Assembly (NCBI GenBank): GCA_964477195.1
Contig: CAYZCX010000001.1
Span: 58,923 to 122,922, forward strand
Source of the DNA: JALRBM01 sp964477195
Lineage (GTDB): Bacteria; Patescibacteriota; Saccharimonadia; Saccharimonadales; Saccharimonadaceae
Length of the DNA stretch: 64,000 nt
Direction: 5' to 3'
Each line of letters starts with the position of its first letter. The stretch's first letter is position 1. Made by a program: the position numbers and the translations under genes. The notes beneath the pieces were generated by a model. That model did not search any database. It was given only the letters and a program-made list of their open reading frames with translations, and had not been told where the DNA came from. Below, piece after piece: positions 57,787 through 64,000 of the stretch.

Positions 57787-58206
57787 ATGGAAAATGATAT
57801 TGCTAAGGTATTTTTCGAACACAAACTTCGTTTCACAAATCCTCGTAAGGCCGTATTCGATACGCTTAAAGTAGCTACTGCGCCTCTTTCGCATATGGAA
57901 ATTGCCCACATGACCCCCCATGCCGACAAGGTGAGTATTTATCGAACTATTGATTTGTTTATGAAACTTGGAATTGTTGTGGCAGTACCTCATGGCTGGA
58001 AACAGCGCTATGAGCTCGCTGCGCCATTTCGTCCTCACCACCACCATCTTCATTGTGAGGTATGTGGGGTAGTTGAAGAAATTCAGTCGGCTCAGCTAGA
58101 GAAAATAATCCACGCATTAGCTGATCGCCAGGGGTTTTTGGTGACGGGTCATATGTTTGAGATTACGGGGATGTGTTCAAATTGCCGAACAAGCAAAAAG
58201 CGTTAG
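57787..58206 (+). CDS. Fur-family metalloregulator
   Basis: The 139-residue protein has an N-terminal winged helix (RFTNPRKAVFDTL, VSIYRTIDLFMKLGIV) and the Fur dimerisation domain with HHHHLHCEVCG and GMCSNC, the two CxxC pairs that bind structural zinc. The His cluster belongs to the sensing site. Whether it senses iron, zinc or peroxide cannot be told. An earlier in-frame start exists, but TATACT (57775-57780) six bases before the ATG at 57787 fixes the leaderless start. A palindromic operator lies just upstream. Confidence 0.9.
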   Translation: MENDIAKVFFEHKLRFTNPRKAVFDTLKVATAPLSHMEIAHMTPHADKVSIYRTIDLFMKLGIVVAVPHGWKQRYELAAPFRPHHHHLHCEVCGVVEEIQSAQLEKIIHALADRQGFLVTGHMFEITGMCSNCRTSKKR

Positions 58207-58213
58207 GTATATA

Positions 58214-58240
58214 CTTAGGGCGATCGGGAATCGCCCTAAG
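58214..58240. terminator. Symmetrical hairpin between fur-family and lipoprotein genes
   Basis: CTTAGGGCGAT pairs with ATCGCCCTAAG over a 5-base loop. No T-run follows on either strand, so it may stabilise 3' ends rather than act as a full terminator. Confidence 0.5.
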
Positions 58241-58309
58241 CCCGGAGATTCCAGTTGATGATGCCTGAGATTGGCTTTTTGGGTAGATATCATCCGTACC
58301 TATAGGGAG

Positions 58310-58714
58310 TTAGTTATTACATGGCGGCACCGGTGATGAGGCTGTCACCCATGCAGTTTCGAGGTAGCCAACGACTGTCGTATTGGGCACGTTGATCTGA
58401 TACCAGGTGGTGTCTATCTCGCTGGGATTGCGAGGATTGGCGTACTCGCCGCCTGTCGTCTGACACAAAATGTCCACTTCGGCTCCATCTTGAGGCCATG
58501 TGTCAGGAGCGGTCAAACTGGTCCCTTCTTTGAATTGCGGTGCTGCTTGGACCGGAATCCAGGAAGGTGCAAGCTCGTACTGGCTCGTATTGAGTTTACC
58601 CTTGATTGGAGGCGAAGAGCTGCCCGTAGCCGTCGGAGGAGGTGTCTGATTATTGGTGCTGCATGCCGAGGCGAAAAGGATTGCTCCGGCAAAGAGGCAA
58701 AAACGACCGTTCAC
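58310..58714 (-). CDS. Lipoprotein with SH3-like domain
   Basis: The 134-residue protein starts with GTG after an AGGGAG site. It has a signal peptide ending in a lipobox (LFASAC, Cys18), a Pro/Ser/Thr-rich linker and a C-terminal part (VDILCQTTGG, WYQINVPN, GYLETAWV) that resembles bacterial SH3 domains, which bind peptidoglycan. Two further cysteines may pair. It would sit on the outer face of the membrane. It shares GC-rich codon use with the orphan genes. Confidence 0.7.
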   Translation of the reverse strand: MNGRFCLFAGAILFASACSTNNQTPPPTATGSSSPPIKGKLNTSQYELAPSWIPVQAAPQFKEGTSLTAPDTWPQDGAEVDILCQTTGGEYANPRNPSEIDTTWYQINVPNTTVVGYLETAWVTASSPVPPCNN

Positions 58715-58776
58715 TACTTCTCCCTTAACTTGAGGTCCCTCCTTATTTTAATGAAAAGATGTGAGTTAAGGGAATA

Positions 58777-58846
58777 AAAAAGACGCTCAGAGTAAAGCAT
58801 CATGCCGCGGTCGTCGATGCCGCGGCGGCTTCTTTCTAGAGCGTCG
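58777..58846 (-). terminator. Nested hairpin terminator of the 58867 gene
   Basis: On the minus strand GACGCTC pairs with GAGCGTC across about 55 bases that hold a second stem (GCCGCGG with CCGCGGC), and TTTTTT follows. Confidence 0.75.
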
Positions 58847-58866
58847 TTATCTAGTGTTGGAGCAGA

Positions 58867-59220
58867 TCAGGGTTTGAAACAGCTGGTTGCTACCAGTGTT
58901 TCGGGGAGTTCGCCTGCATGAGGATTGTTGATGGTGAAGTCGACGTCGCGGTCGCTGTTGGGAACAGGCAAGGAAGCTTCGAGCCTCACGCTGTCACCGT
59001 TGTACCACAGGGTACCGTTACACTTGCCGTTGGTTCCAAAAACAACATGGGCATACACGTAGGTTCCACCCATCATCGAGCTTCCTCCGCTTCCAGATGA
59101 AGTGATGGTGAAACCTCGTGCGCGTGCATCGGACTCTTTGGCAGACACCTCGTCCGCAGGGGCTCCGCATGCCGTCAGTCCGAGCGCGAGCACTCCCCCG
59201 ATGAGGGCGATCTTCTTCAT
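58867..59220 (-). CDS. Small lipoprotein of unknown function
   Basis: The 117-residue protein has a signal peptide with lipobox LTAC (Cys18), a Gly/Ser/Met-rich stretch (GSGGSSMMGG) and a beta-rich C-terminal half with two cysteines (NGKCNG and TSCFKP) that could form a disulfide. GGAGG lies 6 bases before the ATG. It is monocistronic with a nested terminator. Not related in sequence to the SH3-type lipoprotein next to it. Function unknown. Confidence 0.68.
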   Translation of the reverse strand: MKKIALIGGVLALGLTACGAPADEVSAKESDARARGFTITSSGSGGSSMMGGTYVYAHVVFGTNGKCNGTLWYNGDSVRLEASLPVPNSDRDVDFTINNPHAGELPETLVATSCFKP

Positions 59221-59306
59221 AAATCCTCCAATGTTGAGAACTAGACGATATTTATTATAACATATTCAGTAGTTATTACTAATTTAGGTCTCTTATAAAA
59301 GCAAAT

Positions 59307-59363
59307 AGCCCCACGTCAGTCGACGCAGAGCTACTTGCTCAATGCGTGTGCTGATGCGGGGCT
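59307..59363 (-). terminator. Nested hairpin terminator of the 59365 gene
   Basis: AGCCCC pairs with GGGGCT around inner stems ACGCA/TGCGT and GAGC/GCTC (minus strand), followed by ATTTGCTTTT. It starts one base after the stop codon. Confidence 0.7.
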
Positions 59364-59364
59364 G

Positions 59365-59727
59365 TTAGAGACCCTCCACCTTGGAGCGGTCGAGCGTGCT
59401 TCCGCCTGCGGGGAAAAGCACGGTCACCTCGCCCAAGATGGAAGACTGCAGGCAGAGCCGTCCCTCACCGATCTCGGAAGCGGAGTAGACCATGAGAGAA
59501 GCCGTGTAAGGCCGGTTTTCACTTTTGACCCAACGAGACGGTCCAGGCGGGTAACCCTCACCCTTCGCCATCCAATTCAATTCGACGGTCAGGTCAGCGT
59601 TCTGGCCCTCGCCCTCGACTCGAAGTGAACGGATTTCTCCTCGGAAGAGGTAACCTTCCTGGGAATTCTGGACTTCGAGCTGTCCACCGACGAACGAACT
59701 CAGATCGGTGTCTTTGGTGAGTTCCAC
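59365..59727 (-). CDS. Orphan GC-rich beta-sheet protein
   Basis: The 120-residue protein starts with GTG (MELTKDTD) after an ACGGAGGA site. It appears to be mostly beta strands (GGQLEVQNSQEGYLFRGEI, ADLTVELNWMAKG, YTASLMVYSAS, GEVTVLFPAG) with no signal peptide. A textbook promoter (TTGACA, TATGAT) lies about 50 bases upstream. No family recognised. It belongs to the orphan set with long leader and nested terminator. Confidence 0.65.
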   Translation of the reverse strand: MELTKDTDLSSFVGGQLEVQNSQEGYLFRGEIRSLRVEGEGQNADLTVELNWMAKGEGYPPGPSRWVKSENRPYTASLMVYSASEIGEGRLCLQSSILGEVTVLFPAGGSTLDRSKVEGL

Positions 59728-59819
59728 AATATCCTCCGTAGGTATCGGATAACTTTACTATCATATACTTTACTGTCTAAGTGTCAAGTAGACCAGCTCT
59801 TAGCTGCTATGCTAGTGGT

Positions 59820-60194
59820 ATGGTTATTATTGCGACGATTTTAAATCTTCCTTGGACTTTTCTCGGAATCCTGCTGGCTTTGGCCTCTGTTCCCGCACAT
59901 CTTAGCTTTAGGCGACCAGGGGCGATGGTAATAAGGGTCCGAAGTTTTTGGTGGCAAAGCTGGTTAAAAGGTCGCAAGGGAGTGCGCGCAATGTCGATTG
60001 GGTCCGTGGTAATTTTGGGTGGAAATTTACTCGAAAACGATCTCGAGCATGAAATTATTCATGTAGAGCAAGCTCTACGTCGGCCGTTTATTCACCCGGT
60101 ACTCTATATGTATCAATCGCTGCGATATGGGTATCGTCAGAATAAATACGAGATAGAGGCGTATGAAAAGGCGAGAAATAAATACATCTCATAG
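59820..60194 (+). CDS. Small membrane-associated protein with HExxH motif
   Basis: The 124-residue protein starts six bases after a TATGCT box. It has one or two hydrophobic N-terminal helices (about residues 2-30), then LEHEIIHVEQ (HExxH at about residues 76-80) and, 25 residues later, YEIEAYEKA, which could give the third zinc ligand (Glu). This is the layout of small zincin-like proteins. Catalysis is possible but unproven. Confidence 0.6.
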   Translation: MVIIATILNLPWTFLGILLALASVPAHLSFRRPGAMVIRVRSFWWQSWLKGRKGVRAMSIGSVVILGGNLLENDLEHEIIHVEQALRRPFIHPVLYMYQSLRYGYRQNKYEIEAYEKARNKYIS

Positions 60195-60285
60195 CTTTCC
60201 CTCTTGGTGATATTTGCCCTGGGCAGAGGAGTGTTCTATTGTTATAGCGGTTAGAAGGCAGGATATCCTCTAGAATGGTGGAGTT

Positions 60286-60702
60286 GTGGAAGCGAGCTTG
60301 TACATCATCAAGCCTGAGGCGATGCATCGTCGGCATGAAATCCGGGAGGAGATTGCTTACCACCTGGAAATTGGAGAGATCAAGCTTGTTCGGTTGCCTG
60401 ATTGGGCACTGGAAGAACTTTATGGGGAACTTAGTGATGTGCTTCGCAAAGCAACTCGTGAAGCGTTTGACAAACCAGTAGAGCTGGGAATGGTGCACGG
60501 CACGGATGCCATTGCAAAGCTTCTCTGGCTGGCGGGTGACAAAACAGCTCCTGGAGAGTGTCATCCGGATAGTCTTCGCTACCGCTTCGGTATCAAAGAA
60601 CCTATGCTGACGGGAGAGACTCCGTATTTCTTTAACGCGCTTCACCGACCAAAAACGCTTGATGAAGCATGGCGTCACCTCCATCTTTTTTGGAGGCTTT
60701 GA
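60286..60702 (+). CDS. Divergent nucleoside-diphosphate kinase-like protein
   Basis: The 138-residue protein starts with GTG. It has the NDK opening SLYIIKPEAM (usual RTxxIIKPD), a helical middle, VHGTDAIAKL and YFFNALHRPKTLDEA. The last resembles the NxxHGSD active-site loop, with His kept and Gly-Ser-Asp lost. Length (usual about 140) supports an NDK fold, but several nucleotide-binding residues differ, so it may be a relative with another role. TAGAAT is nine bases upstream. Confidence 0.7.
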   Translation: MEASLYIIKPEAMHRRHEIREEIAYHLEIGEIKLVRLPDWALEELYGELSDVLRKATREAFDKPVELGMVHGTDAIAKLLWLAGDKTAPGECHPDSLRYRFGIKEPMLTGETPYFFNALHRPKTLDEAWRHLHLFWRL

Positions 60703-60795
60703 GGAAGAGATTTTTCGTCCACTTGTCTAACCGCTCGCGCCCGTACGATAACTTTGTACGGGCGCTATTCCTTGTGAAGCGTAAGTTGAGAGTAA

Positions 60796-61194
60796 TTAGA
60801 CTTCGTCTTGTGGGCGGCTCAAGGTTGCGAGCTTTGCGATGCCCCATCCAAGGAGTGCGTATACGATGATGGCGACGACGGAGCTAATTTCAAATGTAGA
60901 TTGTCCGTAGGTAGGTTGGTAATTGAAGATGCCAAAGAATGGTGCTGCGAAGATGCCGCTGAGCGAGTAGACGAAGCTGACAAACGCCGCTGTATCATTG
61001 GCAGCAAGCAATAAAAGGACAAGGCGAAGTGCCAAGAGGGCGATGATGATCCCGGTGATATACCAGATGACTCGCCGGAAGATTACCGCACCGGGCGTGC
61101 TCGTGCGTTTGCTAACTGTCTCACGCTGTACGTTTGTATCGCCAACGCGTTGATTCGTCTCTCGTACCTCGGTTGTTTGCTTGTCTTCTTGCAT
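60796..61194 (-). CDS. YggT-like membrane protein with polar N-terminal tail
   Basis: The 132-residue protein has a 35-residue charged, disordered N-terminus, followed by two membrane helices (about residues 42-65 and 102-122) and the YggT-type segment VYSLSGIFAAPFFGIFNY. It is related to the shorter protein at 21219. AGGAGGGG precedes the ATG. Role unknown. Confidence 0.75.
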   Translation of the reverse strand: MQEDKQTTEVRETNQRVGDTNVQRETVSKRTSTPGAVIFRRVIWYITGIIIALLALRLVLLLLAANDTAAFVSFVYSLSGIFAAPFFGIFNYQPTYGQSTFEISSVVAIIVYALLGWGIAKLATLSRPQDEV

Positions 61195-61289
61195 GAATCC
61201 CCTCCTTATTTAAGAGCTATTTTTATTGTAGCACTTTGAATAAAATCGATAAGGTCACTATAGAGCGTGTAATCTGTTAAAATGAGGAA

Positions 61290-62585
61290 ATGAAACATTT
61301 TTACCACGTTCTGCTGAATACACTTATTGCGAATGTCACGACGAGTTATCTTTGGTTTGCTCTGACTTTTTGGGTGTATCTTGAGACGAAGTCAGTACTG
61401 GCGACGGGCATTATCGGTGGCGCGTACATGCTATTGATAGCGATTTTTAGTATTATCTTCGGTACGATTGTCGACCATAATAAAAAGAAGCGTGTGATGG
61501 TGTTTTCGTCGATTTTTACGCTGGTGTGTTTTGTGCTTGCCAGTTTGGTATATGTCTCTTTTGCAAAGAGCCAATTACTTGACTGGACGGGGCCGATCTT
61601 CTGGCTATTTACGATGATAATTCTCATTGGTGGTGTGATTGAGAATATGCGTAATATCGCGCTTAGTACGGTTGTGACGCTCTTGGTTCCTAAGGACGAT
61701 CACGATAAAGCAAACGGTATGGTTGGGACGGTGCAGGGCGTGGCTTTCATGGTGACGAGTGTTTTCTCGGGGCTGTCTATCGGGTTTTTGGGTATGGGGT
61801 GGACTCTGGCAATTGCCATTTTCATGACGACTATTGCCGCGATCCATATCTTGTTTGTGAAGATTCCTGAGAAGAATATTTTACATGACCCCGAATTAGA
61901 AAATAAGAAAATCGATCTTAAGGGAAGTATTGCGGCAATTCGAGCTGTGCCTGGTCTTGCTTGGCTCATCGTATTCTCGACGTTTAATAATCTAGTGGGC
62001 GGGGTGTTTATGGCCCTTATGGACCCGTACGGCCTGACGCTATTTTCGGTAGAAATATGGGGCGTGGTGTTGGGTGTGACGAGTATAGGCTTTATTATTG
62101 GCGGCACAATTGTTGCCAAGAAAGGGCTTGGCAAGAACCCACTAAAGACGATGCTGCTCGTCAATATCGGGGTAGCCCTTTTGGGCGGTCTGTTTACTAT
62201 TCGTGAATGGTGGTGGCTGTATGCTGTTGGGATGCTTCTTTTTATGTGCTTAATGCCTATCGCTGAAGCAGCGGAGCAGACTATTATCCAACGTGTGGTG
62301 CCGTTGAAGCGCCAGGGGCGAGTGTTCGGGTTGGCCCAGGCGATTGAGTCGGCAAGTGCACCGATTACTGCGTTTATCGTGGCACCGATTGCTCAGTTTG
62401 CCATCATACCTTATATGCAGTCTTCACAGGGACAACAGTCGTTTGGATGGCTGCTTGGTGACGGTCGGGCACGAGGCATTGCGCTAGTATTTGTCGTCGC
62501 GAGCCTTATTATGCTTGTCATTGTGCTCTTTGCTTTTAGGACTCGGGCATATCGACGGTTGTCTGAGTTTTACCAGAAGGTGTAA
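61290..62585 (+). CDS. MFS transporter
   Basis: The 431-residue protein has about 12 membrane helices. Between helices 2 and 3 lies GTIVDHNKKKRVMV, a weak form of the MFS motif A. The second half has a similar turn with VPLKRQGRVFGL. It resembles MFS exporters of the macrolide/multidrug type (MefA-like), but the substrate is not known. TAAAAT is six bases before the ATG. Monocistronic. Confidence 0.8.
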   Translation: MKHFYHVLLNTLIANVTTSYLWFALTFWVYLETKSVLATGIIGGAYMLLIAIFSIIFGTIVDHNKKKRVMVFSSIFTLVCFVLASLVYVSFAKSQLLDWTGPIFWLFTMIILIGGVIENMRNIALSTVVTLLVPKDDHDKANGMVGTVQGVAFMVTSVFSGLSIGFLGMGWTLAIAIFMTTIAAIHILFVKIPEKNILHDPELENKKIDLKGSIAAIRAVPGLAWLIVFSTFNNLVGGVFMALMDPYGLTLFSVEIWGVVLGVTSIGFIIGGTIVAKKGLGKNPLKTMLLVNIGVALLGGLFTIREWWWLYAVGMLLFMCLMPIAEAAEQTIIQRVVPLKRQGRVFGLAQAIESASAPITAFIVAPIAQFAIIPYMQSSQGQQSFGWLLGDGRARGIALVFVVASLIMLVIVLFAFRTRAYRRLSEFYQKV

Positions 62586-62626
62586 GGTTCTTCACTTCGT
62601 ACATTCTTCACCTCTATTGGTAGGCT

Positions 62627-63076
62627 TCAGGGATTTTGCAATGGCGGGAAAGGCAGCAGCCGCTCGCTGTGTAATGCGGTGATCGTAGCAAGACCGCGCA
62701 GGGCGACATATGTTTCAGGTGCGCCGGCGGTACGGAGTATATCTTGAATGTAGTGTCGTTCCCCGTGTAAGTAACCAGTATGCGGTGCACTATCAGGGAA
62801 TGCCCAAGGATTTAAATCGGTAATTGTGTCAGTGTCACTAGGGTTGGTAGTGACATTGTGGTTTATAATGTAATGCCAATAACCCTCGGTTGTTTGATGT
62901 AGTTCTCGCCTAACACTGATACCTCTACTTCCGAGGGCTCGAAAGAGGTCCAGTGTCATCGTATGACACTTATCACTCCGGGACATGTCCACGGGTGAAG
63001 GGTAGCGAAATTCACGCACTGAGCTATCGTAAATCTGAGGCACTAAATCGGCAATAATTTTTTCGCGAGACGGCAT
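62627..63076 (-). CDS. Hypothetical protein
   Basis: The 149-residue soluble protein starts MPSREKIIADLVPQIYD. It has a His-rich middle (HQTTEGYWHYIINHNVTT) and a DLNPWAF segment followed by YLHGERHYIQDIL, which may form a small active or metal site, but no family is recognised. It is convergent with the MFS gene. Confidence 0.6.
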   Translation of the reverse strand: MPSREKIIADLVPQIYDSSVREFRYPSPVDMSRSDKCHTMTLDLFRALGSRGISVRRELHQTTEGYWHYIINHNVTTNPSDTDTITDLNPWAFPDSAPHTGYLHGERHYIQDILRTAGAPETYVALRGLATITALHSERLLPFPPLQNP

Positions 63077-63226
63077 TTTACGAATGTAGCATGACGTGGG
63101 GTTATCCGTAAAGGCGCTCCATCTCGCCTAAATAGGTTAACTTAGGAATGCGTGTTGTAGGATCCTTGACTATATGACACAATAATGTTGCTTGCGATAG
63201 ACAATTCCGTAAGGGAGAGGCAAGAA

Positions 63227-63709
63227 ATGACGAGAAAACCTGGTGAAGATCTGTAGAACCCTGATTACCAGGGTGCTACAGGTCGAGCGTGGGAGGTGAG
63301 CGGCGCTGGCAGGACTGAGCGCGTAGAGCAAACTGCAAGTCTAGGCATCTGGCTTATCGAGGCACCCATGGTCAATTCGCTGTGGAGCCACTACGCCGCG
63401 ACCCTGTTTCACTTGCAGGATATTCCGGGCGCGCAGCCGGTGAACTTCAGGAGAGAGGGAGCTACTCACGAATTTGTGATAGGCACCGTTGATCCGGCGG
63501 TCGAGAACACTATCGACCCGTCCGACATCAGGACGTTCAAGATGCTCTTTCCTCCTGATTTGCAGGAGCAACTCATTCTGTCTTCAAACGCACGAGCGGT
63601 TGAGGTAATCAGACTTGCTATCCAGATGTGCGTGGATGGTCGGCTGTCTCCTGACGCCGAAAATCATCGTCGGGAGTGGGCTGAATTCTTCAGGTCGCAG
63701 GAAGGGTGA
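63227..63709 (+). pseudogene. Orphan gene interrupted by an in-frame TAG at codon 10
   Basis: A GGGAGAGG ribosome site precedes an ATG at 63227. Nine codons on there is TAG (63254-63256), after which the same frame runs open to 63709. The part after the stop (GTG at 63296 is the next start) gives 137 residues that look like a normal protein of the orphan type (MVNSLWSHYAATLF, VEVIRLAIQMCV), but no good ribosome site lies before that GTG. Either the gene is broken by one point mutation, the stop is read through, or translation restarts. Codon use is GC-rich. Confidence 0.55.
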
Positions 63710-63810
63710 TCTTAAGGTAATAGAGAAGTTGAACTAACTCTTTACCCAGTGTAAGTAGATCTAGTCATGCCCTTTCGTCGATACGGGCGGGCTTAACAGT
63801 CTCATCGACG

Positions 63811-63889
63811 TCCGGTCACCATTCTCTTTTGGGGGAGGGTGACCGGATTATCACCCGAGTGTTTAATATTTGAGCATTCGGGTGGTGAT
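63811..63889 (+). terminator. Two hairpins after the interrupted orphan gene
   Basis: TCCGGTCACC (63811-63820) pairs with GGTGACCGGA (63838-63847), and ATCACCCGA (63850-63858) pairs with TCGGGTGGTGAT (63878-63889) with a small bulge. They close the unit in the same style as other orphan genes. Confidence 0.65.
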
Positions 63890-63910
63890 TAACTGAATAA
63901 ACAAGTTTTC

Positions 63911-63950
63911 CATGAAAATACCCCCATCTTTCGATGAGGGGATTTTCATG
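63911..63950 (-). terminator. Terminator of the tRNA at the window end
   Basis: CATGAAAAT-CCCC-TCATC pairs with GATGGGGGTATTTTCATG around GAAA on the minus strand. It begins inside the tRNA's CCA end. Confidence 0.75.
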
Positions 63951-64000
63951 GTAGCAGCGACTGGAATTGAACCAGTGACCTTAGGCTTATGAGTCCTACG
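63949..64000 (-). tRNA. tRNA with CAT anticodon (partial, probably elongator Met)
   Basis: The 3' two thirds of a tRNA, with encoded CCA, T arm GGTTCAA and the loop CTCATAA. The 5' part lies outside the window. It is the third CAT tRNA in 20 kb; the other two look like Ile2 and the initiator, so elongator Met is the likely identity. Confidence 0.8.

Noticed and set aside
63227..63709. TAG recoding as a genome-wide code change
   Set aside because: TAG serves as a normal stop elsewhere (for example glmS and lexA-like region genes such as the one ending at 4798), so a global reassignment is unlikely.
1..64000. CRISPR arrays, insertion sequences, prophage or integrase genes
   Set aside because: No regular spacer-repeat pattern, transposase or integrase motif was seen on either strand.

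Overview
The window is about 45% GC, almost fully coding, and looks like a chromosome segment from a Candidate Phyla Radiation bacterium, most likely Candidatus Saccharibacteria (TM7). This placement is an inference: no rRNA is present. It rests on the compact small-protein gene set, the retention of peptidoglycan genes (glmS, murC, a DivIC/FtsB-like protein), and the many genes whose start codon lies 6-8 bases after a TATAAT-like -10 box, so that their mRNAs should be leaderless.

Layout. 1-10.2 kb: Nudix hydrolases, rfbB, a nucleotidyltransferase, glmS, galE, a family 4 glycosyltransferase and a polyprenyl-phosphate sugar transferase; with the O-antigen-ligase-like protein at 10.3 kb these form a surface-glycan locus. 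11.5-14.9 kb: a LexA-type DNA-binding protein without protease, then a complete two-subunit ATP-citrate lyase and tRNA-Asn. 15.1-18 kb: a BcgI-like restriction-modification pair. 18-24 kb: small regulators and kinases, RdgB, a CorA, a polysaccharide deacetylase and a CtlX-like amidinohydrolase. 24.3-31 kb: an AbrB-controlled MFS exporter, CorA, MgtE, a DsbA-like protein and a CNNM/CBS protein. 31-42.6 kb: aspS with a structured leader, a damage-repair group (msrA, MBL hydrolase, alkA facing mutY), mscS, trmB, murC and MFS. 42.6-50 kb: short orphan genes, two CAT-anticodon tRNAs, and a three-gene redox-like operon (membrane protein, ATP-cone, cysteine-less flavoprotein). 54-64 kb: more orphans, a second alkA, a cysteine synthase-rhodanese fusion with a CooC-like ATPase opposite a Fur-family gene, MFS, a divergent NDP kinase and a third CAT-anticodon tRNA.

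The most interesting locus is at 50.2-53.7 kb. One operon encodes an OmpR-type response regulator, a 36-residue peptide ending in W-F-D, a six-TM histidine kinase, and an isoprenoid-synthase-fold protein with two Asp-rich motifs. This is the parts list of the Bacillus ComQXPA prenyl-tryptophan pheromone system, with the peptide Trp in the usual ComX position (third from the C-terminus). Two pairs of 11-bp-spaced direct repeats precede the operon.

A second pattern is a scattered class of about a dozen short (95-156 aa) orphan genes. They are richer in GC than their neighbours, use long leaders and Shine-Dalgarno sites instead of leaderless starts, and mostly end in elaborate hairpins.
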